A stretch of DNA of 64,000 bases from Actinoplanes sp. SE50/110 (GTDB taxonomy: Bacteria > Actinomycetota > Actinomycetes > Mycobacteriales > Micromonosporaceae), in the NCBI RefSeq assembly GCF_900119315.1, contig NZ_LT827010.1, positions 5,923,001 to 5,987,000 on the forward strand, read 5' to 3'. Positions within the stretch are counted from its first letter, which is position 1; each line of letters opens with the position of its first letter. The notes under the pieces are model-generated. The model had not been told where the DNA came from. It did not search any database and saw only the letters and a program-made list of their open reading frames with translations. The translations under genes were made by a program, and so were the position numbers. Shown here piece by piece: positions 58,367 through 64,000 of the stretch.

Positions 58367-59258
58367 GGACGACCTCCTCCAGCAGCCCGCGGAAGGCACG
58401 GGCGGCCGGGGACTCGGCCCCGGACAACCGCTGCGCGGTGAAGATGGTCCGGCGCGGGCTCCCGGCCGGCGCCAGCAGCCGGCACGACGGCGTCCGCCCG
58501 GCCCAGACCAGGTCCGGGATCAGGGCGACCGCGTTGCCGGTCTCCACCAGGCGGATGTGCGCCTGCAGGTCGGCCGTCTCGTAGCGGACGTCCGGCTCGA
58601 AACCGGCCCGCCGGCACAGCTGCTCGGCGAAGTGCCGGGAGGCGGCCCCGCGCGGCTCCATCACCCACGGCATGTGCCGGGCGGTGTCCAGCGAGTCGAC
58701 CGGGTGCAGCGACTCGGCCTCGGCCGGCAGCGCGAGGCGGATCGCGTCGGTGGTCAGATCGCGGCGATCCAGGCCCGGATGGTGCGGGGCCGCGTGTGCG
58801 GGGTATTGCTCAGCGATGACCATGTCGAAGTCCCGCGCCCAAGTCTCGCGCAGGGCCTCCTCGGGCTCCCGCTGGACCATCTCGACGCGTACGTCGGGAA
58901 ACCGGGCCGCCGCGAGGCGCAGGGCGGCCGGCATGAAGGCGAGCGCCGCGGACTGGAAGACCGCCACCCGGACCGCCCCGGTGACCCGGGTGGCCGCCGC
59001 CTGCAGCCGGGCCTCGGCCCGCTCCAGGGTGTCCAGCACCTCGTCGACCGACGCGACCAGCACCTCGGCCTGCGGGGTGAGCCGGACCCGGCGGCCGGCC
59101 TTGCGCAGCAGCACCGTGCCGGTCTCCCGTTCCAGCTGGCTGAGCTGCTGGCTGACCGCGGACGGGGTGAAGTTGAGCGCCTCGGCGACGGCGGCCAGGG
59201 TGCCCCGGATGGCCAGCTCACGCAACAGGATCAGGCGGCGGATCTCCAGCATCCGCAT
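58302..59258 (-). CDS. LysR-family regulator, divergent from putA
   Basis: 318 residues. HTH: LRELAIRGTLAAVAEALNFTPSAVSQQLSQLERETG (~13-50), then a substrate-binding domain (VRVAVFQSAALAFMPAAL) ending in a Pro/Gly-rich tail. ATG 59258 is used; ATG 59252 is in frame. It lies 97 bp from the divergent putA gene, with a LysR-type T-N11-A site between. I infer activation of proline catabolism in response to proline or a related signal. The gene tail runs antisense into the hydrolase gene. Confidence 0.88.
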   Translation of the reverse strand: MRMLEIRRLILLRELAIRGTLAAVAEALNFTPSAVSQQLSQLERETGTVLLRKAGRRVRLTPQAEVLVASVDEVLDTLERAEARLQAAATRVTGAVRVAVFQSAALAFMPAALRLAAARFPDVRVEMVQREPEEALRETWARDFDMVIAEQYPAHAAPHHPGLDRRDLTTDAIRLALPAEAESLHPVDSLDTARHMPWVMEPRGAASRHFAEQLCRRAGFEPDVRYETADLQAHIRLVETGNAVALIPDLVWAGRTPSCRLLAPAGSPRRTIFTAQRLSGAESPAARAFRGLLEEVVLTSATGPAPGPGRSAPGTPQR

Positions 59259-59259
59259 A

Positions 59260-59277
59260 CGTTAGCGCAGCTTAACG
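59260..59277. promoter_or_regulatory. LysR-type binding site
   Basis: CGTTA-GCGCAGCT-TAACG is an inverted repeat with the T-N11-A core of LysR sites, immediately upstream of the LysR start and 79 bp before putA. Confidence 0.55.
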
Positions 59278-59355
59278 ATACCAATCACTAAGCATCGCTT
59301 TTCCTAACCGGATGCCGGACCGCAGACTCAAGCTGAAACCGGAAGGAGCATCCCG

Positions 59356-62300
59356 ATGTCTGAGATCGCCGAAGAGACGATCGCCCTCGTGCGCCGATGG
59401 CTGGGCGAAGCCGCGACCGTCCCGGTCGGCGGCTCGGCGGCACAGTTGGCCGGCCTGCTGCGCGACCCGAAAGGGCTCGCGTTCGCGGTCGGCTTCGTCG
59501 ACGGCGTGGTCCGTCCCGAGGACCGCCGGGTCAGCGCCCGCGCCCTGAACGCGCTGGCCGGTGACGTCCCGGCGTTCCTGCCCGCCCACCTCAAGGCCGC
59601 GGTCAAGCTGGGCGGCGCGCTCGCCCCGATCATGCCCGGCGTGGTGGTGCCGCTGGCCCGGCGGGCGCTGCGGCAGATGGTCGGTCACCTGATCGTCGAC
59701 GCCACCGACAGGCGGCTCGGTCGCGCCATCCGCAAAATCCGCAAGCGCGGCGTACGCCTCAACGTCAACCTGCTCGGCGAGGCGGTCCTCGGCCGGGGGG
59801 AGGCCTCGCGCCGGCTCTCCGAGACCGAGCGGCTGCTGGCCCGCCCCGACGTCGACTACGTGTCGATCAAGGTGTCGTCGACCGTGGCGCCGCACAACCC
59901 GTGGGCGTTCGACGAGGCCGTCGACGACATCACCGAGAAGCTGCTCCCCCTATTCACCCTGGCCGCGCGGACCGGCAAGTTCGTGAACCTGGACATGGAG
60001 GAGTACAAGGACCTCGACCTGACCGTCGCGGTCTTCACCCGGCTGCTGGACCGGCCCGACCTGCTGGGCCTGTCGGCCGGCATCGTGCTGCAGGCCTACC
60101 TGCCGGACGCGCTGAGCGCGATGATGCGGTTGCAGGTCTGGTCCGCGGCACGGCGCGAGCGCGGCGGCGCCGACATCAAGGTGCGCCTGGTCAAGGGCGC
60201 GAACCTGCCGATGGAGCGGGTCGAGGCGGCGGTGCACGGCTGGCCGGTGGCGACCTGCGACAGCAAGCAGGCCACCGACACCAACTACAAGCGGGTGCTG
60301 CGGTACGCGTTGCATCCCGACCGGATCCGCAACGTGCGCGTCGGGGTCGCCGGGCACAACCTGTTCGACGTCGCCTACGCGTGGACCCTGGCCGGGCAGC
60401 GCGGGGTGCGCGACGGCATCGAGTTCGAGATGCTGCTCGGGATGGCCGAGGGCCAGGCCGAAGCGGTCCGGCGGGACGTCGGCGGGCTGCTGCTGTACAC
60501 GCCGGTGGTCCGGCCGGAGCAGTTCGACGTGGCGATCGCCTACCTGATCCGCCGCCTCGAGGAGGGCGCCAGCTCGGACAACTTCATGTCCGCGGTGTTC
60601 GAGCTGCACCACGACAGTGCGCTGTTCGAGCGGGAGAAGCAGCGCTTCCTCGCGTCCCTCGCGGACCTGGACGACACCGTGCCGGCGGCGCACCGGGTCG
60701 CCGACCGGTACGCGGCGGTGCCGCATTCGGCGCCGGGGCACTTCGAGAACACCCCGGACACCGACCCGGCGGTGGCCTCGAACCGCACCCGGATGCGATC
60801 GTTGCTGGCCCGGGTGCCGTCGTCCCGGCTGGGTCTCGACCTGCGCCGGATCGACTCGGCCGCCGAGTTGGACACCACCCTGGAGAAGGCCGCCGCCGCG
60901 AATTGGGGCGGCGCCGACCGCCGCGCGGTCCTGCACCGGGTCGGCGACGCCCTGGAGGCGCACCGCGACCTGCTGCTCGAGGTGATGGCGGCCGAGGCCG
61001 GCAAGACCATCGACCAGGCCGACCCGGAGGTCTCCGAGGCGGTCGACTTCGCCCACTACTACGCCGAGCTGTCGGCCCGGCAGATCGACGGCGCCACCCC
61101 GGTCCCGGCCCGGCTGACCCTGGTCACGCCGCCGTGGAACTTCCCGGTCGCGATCCCGGCCGGCTCGATGCTGGCCGCCCTGGCCGCCGGCTCCGCGGTG
61201 GTGCTCAAGCCGGCCGGACCCGCCGAACGCTGCGGTGCCGTGCTGGCCGGCATCGTCCGCGACGCCCTGGCCGCGGCCGGCGCCGACCCGGACCTGGTCA
61301 CCCTGCTGCAGGTCGACGAGGCCGGGCTGGGCCGCGAGCTGGTCGCCCACCCGCTGGTCGACCGCGTCATCCTGACCGGCGCGTACGAGACCGCCGAGCT
61401 GTTCCGCTCGTTCCGCGCCGACCTGCCGCTGCTGGCCGAGACCTCCGGCAAGAACGCGATCATCGTGACCCCGAGCGCCGACCTGGACCTCGCCGTCAAG
61501 GACGTGGTCTCGTCCGCGTTCGGGCACGCCGGGCAGAAGTGCTCGGCCGCCTCGCTGGTCGTGCTGGTCGGCTCGGTCGCCAGGTCCGCCCGGTTCCGCA
61601 CCCAGCTGCTCGACGCGGTCTCCTCGCTGGAGGTCGGCCCGCCCACCGAGCCGCGCACCCAGGTCGGCCCGCTGGTCGAGCCGGCCGCCGGCAAGCTGCT
61701 CGACGGGCTGACCACGCTCGGCGCCGGCGAGAGCTGGCTGCTGGCGCCGCGCAAGCTGGACGAGAGCGGACAGCTGTGGAGCCCGGGGATCCGGGACGGG
61801 GTCCGCCGCGGCTCGGCGTACCACCGCACCGAGTACTTCGGGCCGATCCTCGGGATCATGACGGCGGACACCCTGGACGAGGCGATCGACCTGGTCAACG
61901 AGGTCGACTACGGGCTCACCTCCGGCCTGCACTCGCTCGACGCGGGCGAGGTGCGCACCTGGCTGGACCGGGTCCAGGCCGGTAACCTCTACGTCAACCG
62001 GGGAATCACCGGCGCGATCGTGCGGCGGCAGCCGTTCGGCGGCTGGAAGAAGTCCGCGGTCGGCGCCGGCACCAAGGCCGGCGGGCCCCACTACCTCACC
62101 GGGTTGAGCGGTTGGGCGCCGGCTCCGGCGACGGCCTCGACCGACATCGACAATGCGGCGGTACGCACGTTGCTCACCGCCGCCGCGGCGCACCTCACCG
62201 CCGACGAGGTGGCGTCGGTGACCCGTGCCGCGCGCAGCGACGCGGCGGCCTGGGCGGCGTCGTTCGGCCGCGCCGAGGACGTGTCGGCGCTGGGCGTGGA

Positions 62301-62700
62301 GCGCAACGTGCTGCGCTACCTGCCCACCCCGGTGACCGTCCGCCTCGCGGCCGGTGCCCCGCTCGCCGGCCTGGTCCGCGTCGTCGCGGCGGCGAAGCTC
62401 GCCGGGGCGCCGATCCAGGTGTCGACAGCCGAGGCGACGCGGCTGTTCCCGGAGGCCACGGTCGAGCCGGACGCCGCGTTCGCGGCCGGGCTGGCCGGGG
62501 TCTCGCGGGTACGCCTGATCGGCGGCTCGGCCGGTGACCTGGCGACCGCCACCGGCGGACGTCCCGACCTGGCCGTGTGGGCCGGGCCGGTGGTCGAGGC
62601 CGGCGAGGTGGAACTGCTGCCGTTCCTGCGTGAGCAGGCGGTCAGCATCACCGCGCACCGCTTCGGCAACCCGCTGCCGATGGCCGCCGAGGTGCTCTAG
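59356..62700 (+). CDS. putA: Bifunctional proline dehydrogenase / L-glutamate gamma-semialdehyde dehydrogenase
   Basis: 1114 residues from ATG 59356 (AAGGAG 8 bp upstream). It oxidises proline to glutamate in two steps. The FAD-dependent proline dehydrogenase barrel covers ~85-420 (VDYVSIKVSST, FVNLDMEEYKDL, IKVRLVKGANLPMERVEA, VGVAGHNLFDVAYA). The aldehyde dehydrogenase covers ~455-935 (VTPPWNFPVAIPAGS, ETSGKNAI with Glu ~695, GHAGQKCSAASL with Cys ~729). There is no N-terminal ribbon-helix-helix, so it does not self-regulate as E. coli PutA does. The C-terminal ~170 residues resemble the ALDH-superfamily-like tail of long PutAs. LysR is the likely regulator. Confidence 0.96.
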   Translation: MSEIAEETIALVRRWLGEAATVPVGGSAAQLAGLLRDPKGLAFAVGFVDGVVRPEDRRVSARALNALAGDVPAFLPAHLKAAVKLGGALAPIMPGVVVPLARRALRQMVGHLIVDATDRRLGRAIRKIRKRGVRLNVNLLGEAVLGRGEASRRLSETERLLARPDVDYVSIKVSSTVAPHNPWAFDEAVDDITEKLLPLFTLAARTGKFVNLDMEEYKDLDLTVAVFTRLLDRPDLLGLSAGIVLQAYLPDALSAMMRLQVWSAARRERGGADIKVRLVKGANLPMERVEAAVHGWPVATCDSKQATDTNYKRVLRYALHPDRIRNVRVGVAGHNLFDVAYAWTLAGQRGVRDGIEFEMLLGMAEGQAEAVRRDVGGLLLYTPVVRPEQFDVAIAYLIRRLEEGASSDNFMSAVFELHHDSALFEREKQRFLASLADLDDTVPAAHRVADRYAAVPHSAPGHFENTPDTDPAVASNRTRMRSLLARVPSSRLGLDLRRIDSAAELDTTLEKAAAANWGGADRRAVLHRVGDALEAHRDLLLEVMAAEAGKTIDQADPEVSEAVDFAHYYAELSARQIDGATPVPARLTLVTPPWNFPVAIPAGSMLAALAAGSAVVLKPAGPAERCGAVLAGIVRDALAAAGADPDLVTLLQVDEAGLGRELVAHPLVDRVILTGAYETAELFRSFRADLPLLAETSGKNAIIVTPSADLDLAVKDVVSSAFGHAGQKCSAASLVVLVGSVARSARFRTQLLDAVSSLEVGPPTEPRTQVGPLVEPAAGKLLDGLTTLGAGESWLLAPRKLDESGQLWSPGIRDGVRRGSAYHRTEYFGPILGIMTADTLDEAIDLVNEVDYGLTSGLHSLDAGEVRTWLDRVQAGNLYVNRGITGAIVRRQPFGGWKKSAVGAGTKAGGPHYLTGLSGWAPAPATASTDIDNAAVRTLLTAAAAHLTADEVASVTRAARSDAAAWAASFGRAEDVSALGVERNVLRYLPTPVTVRLAAGAPLAGLVRVVAAAKLAGAPIQVSTAEATRLFPEATVEPDAAFAAGLAGVSRVRLIGGSAGDLATATGGRPDLAVWAGPVVEAGEVELLPFLREQAVSITAHRFGNPLPMAAEVL

Positions 62701-63320
62701 ACGATAGTGAAGCCGGGCGGGAGCTGCTCCCGCCCGGTCAGCGCGCGCAGCAGCGGGACACCGGCGCCGATGCCCAGGCCGGTGCGGGTGGCCAGGATCA
62801 GCGACTCGGCGAGCACCTCGACCGGCAGGTCGAACTCCACGCCGGTGGCCGCCGCCGCGTCCAGCCCGTGCACCACCAGCTCGAAGGTGCGGGTCGGGAT
62901 CCAGTCGCGGACCCGCATGCCGCCGGCCGCGCTGGTGATCACGTCGTCGTCGCGGACCTGGGACAGCGCCTCGGTGGCCCGGCCGATCAGCGTCGACACG
63001 TGCCCGGCCGGATCGTCGCCGAGCAGCTCCCCCGAGGCCTTCGCGTCCTCGGCCGAGGCGGCATGGGCGGCGGCGACGAGCTCCTCGGGGGCGGAGCGGG
63101 CGTACGCGAAATAGCCCTCCGCGGTGGCCACCTCGACCTGCGGCGCCGGGGCGGCCAGCACCTTCGGCACCTGACGCAGCGCCGAGCTCACCGTGTGGCC
63201 GAGCAACTCGCGCAGCGTCCAGTCGCCGAGACCGGGCTCGTCCAGTCTTCCGGCCGGGAGGTCGGCGACCAGCCCGGCGTAGGCGATCGCGGCGGAACGG
63301 AACGTGCGACGGAAATCCAT
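62697..63320 (-). CDS. Maleylpyruvate isomerase/DinB-like (mycothiol-type) protein
   Basis: 207 residues with the four-helix MDMPI N-terminal domain: LGDWTLRELLGHTVSSAL (~31-48), then RVRDWIPTRTFELVVHGLDAAAATG (~135-160), where the His and Glu/Asp residues sit at the metal-binding positions of the DinB/MDMPI fold. These proteins bind a divalent metal and often use mycothiol. Its stop overlaps the convergent putA stop by 4 bp. A small gene ends 1 bp upstream of its start, so they form an operon. Substrate unknown. Confidence 0.82.
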   Translation of the reverse strand: MDFRRTFRSAAIAYAGLVADLPAGRLDEPGLGDWTLRELLGHTVSSALRQVPKVLAAPAPQVEVATAEGYFAYARSAPEELVAAAHAASAEDAKASGELLGDDPAGHVSTLIGRATEALSQVRDDDVITSAAGGMRVRDWIPTRTFELVVHGLDAAAATGVEFDLPVEVLAESLILATRTGLGIGAGVPLLRALTGREQLPPGFTIV

Positions 63321-63321
63321 C

Positions 63322-63777
63322 TCACCAATCTGCCAGATCCGCCCGTGGCGGGAACGCGGCGATCTCCGCGGCCCAGTCCCCGGCCGCCTGGACCAGATGG
63401 TCGCTGGTGACCTCCATCCGGATCCGGTGCACCCGGCCCCGCCCGCTGCCGGGCAGCCAGGGTGGCAGCGTCTCCTGCGCGAAGGTCACCTCCAGCAGCT
63501 CCACCCCCGGCCCACCGTGCCGCCGGCGGAACGCCACGTTCGGCTCGATGAACTCCAGCTCGCCGGTCCCGGCCTCGTCGTGCAGCCAGCCGGCCAGCTC
63601 GATCGCCTCGGCCACGAGCAGGCACGGCACCTCGGTCTGCCAGGTGTGCCCGTCCCGGCCGGCCGCCGCCACCTCGACGGTCAGCCAGTCCTCCCGCGGA
63701 CCGTCGGGCTCGGACTCGAACTCGTAGCGGACCGGTCGCATCCGCAGCCACCCGCCGGTCTCCGAAGCGATCTGCAC
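63322..63777 (-). CDS. WapI-immunity-like small protein
   Basis: 151 residues, beta-rich, opening VRYEFESEPDGPREDWLTVEV, then CLLVAEAIELAGWLHDE and LEFIEPNVAFRRRHG. This pattern (paired Trp-Leu helix and FxEPNxxF strand) is shared with WapI-family immunity-like proteins of actinobacteria. No toxin gene is adjacent, so an orphan role is likely. It is the first gene of a two-gene operon with the MDMPI-like gene. Confidence 0.6.
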   Translation of the reverse strand: MQIASETGGWLRMRPVRYEFESEPDGPREDWLTVEVAAAGRDGHTWQTEVPCLLVAEAIELAGWLHDEAGTGELEFIEPNVAFRRRHGGPGVELLEVTFAQETLPPWLPGSGRGRVHRIRMEVTSDHLVQAAGDWAAEIAAFPPRADLADW

Positions 63778-63823
63778 AACACCATCCTCCCCGTCCCGCC
63801 GGATCGCCGGGTACCGTTCGGCC

Positions 63824-64000
63824 GTGCTCCTACCCCTTCCGCCCGGTGACTTCCAGGCCTACCTGTTCGACTGCGACGGCACCATCACCGACTCCATGCC
63901 GGTGCACTTCCAGGCCTGGCAGGACGCGCTGGCCGAGTACGAGTGCGAGTTCCCGCAGGACCTGTTCTACGCGTGGGGTGGCCGGCCGTGCGCCGACATC
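63824..64000 (+). CDS. HAD-superfamily phosphatase, N-terminal part (cut by window end)
   Basis: GTG 63824 opens LLPLPPGDFQAYLFDCDGTI, with the HAD motif DxDGT (nucleophile Asp), followed by TDSMPVHFQAWQDALAEY, the cap-domain start of beta-phosphoglucomutase/YqaB-like phosphatases. The frame is open to base 64000, so the gene continues outside. It is divergent from the WapI-like gene with a 46-bp gap. Confidence 0.85.
   Translation, partial: MLLPLPPGDFQAYLFDCDGTITDSMPVHFQAWQDALAEYECEFPQDLFYAWGGRPCADI

Noticed and set aside
59950..62658. A 902-residue minus-strand frame opposite putA
   Set aside because: It is a shadow frame. The plus strand encodes an intact PutA with all catalytic motifs and a good ribosome site.
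63322..63777. Toxin-immunity module
   Set aside because: The protein resembles a WapI-type immunity protein, but no polymorphic toxin, repeat or secretion gene is near. I keep it as an orphan.

Overview
The window comes from a very GC-rich, high-GC3 actinobacterium. The gene set fits Micromonosporaceae, with Actinoplanes a reasonable guess: paired GAF-ANTAR regulators, a mycothiol/DinB-type protein, HAAS-PadR and MMPL-TetR pairs, many secreted hydrolases, and a DUF4011 giant helicase. I found no rRNA, tRNA, CRISPR array, transposase or phage gene, so this reads as a chromosomal segment with accessory patches.

Layout. 1-5.98 kb: a galactan/galacto-oligosaccharide locus (binding protein, MalF/MalG-type permeases, LacI regulator, two tandem secreted GH53 endo-galactanases). 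6-16.2 kb: PadR-HAAS and TetR-MMPL regulator/membrane pairs, a polytopic membrane protein, a YtcJ-type amidohydrolase, a secreted TIM-barrel glycosidase, a decayed FG-GAP fragment and a secreted LamG protein. 16.4-27.3 kb: a DivIVA-like coiled-coil protein, then an arabinose-type locus (CUT2 transporter, araA, LacI regulator, araD). This locus has three matching LacI-type operator sites but no araB ribulokinase in view. 27.6-39 kb: a metallo-hydrolase, then a HIRAN-domain protein and a 2562-residue DUF4011-helicase-nuclease-DUF3320 protein. This pair is the best candidate for a defence or DNA-repair system here.

39-54.9 kb: an oxidoreductase/TetR pair, an F420-type oxidoreductase, a MOSC protein, a decayed sensor kinase, a small conserved-looking ORF, an MCP-PilZ fusion, a TetR/ABC-2 exporter operon, a phosphoribosyltransferase/hydrolase pair, two GAF-ANTAR paralogues flanking a STAS protein, a degenerate PEP-utilising-enzyme homologue, a PrsW-type protease and a secreted sphingomyelinase-like nuclease/lectin. 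54.9-64 kb: a Tat-exported PAP2 phosphatase with an autotransporter-type repeat, a secreted alpha/beta hydrolase, LysR with divergent putA, and small genes up to a HAD phosphatase cut by the window edge.

Two themes recur. In-frame minisatellites (18, 24, 30, 33 and 48 bp units) expand low-complexity segments in several unrelated proteins. Several genes, mostly regulators, have a TANNNT -10 box 6-7 bp before the start codon, which suggests leaderless mRNAs.
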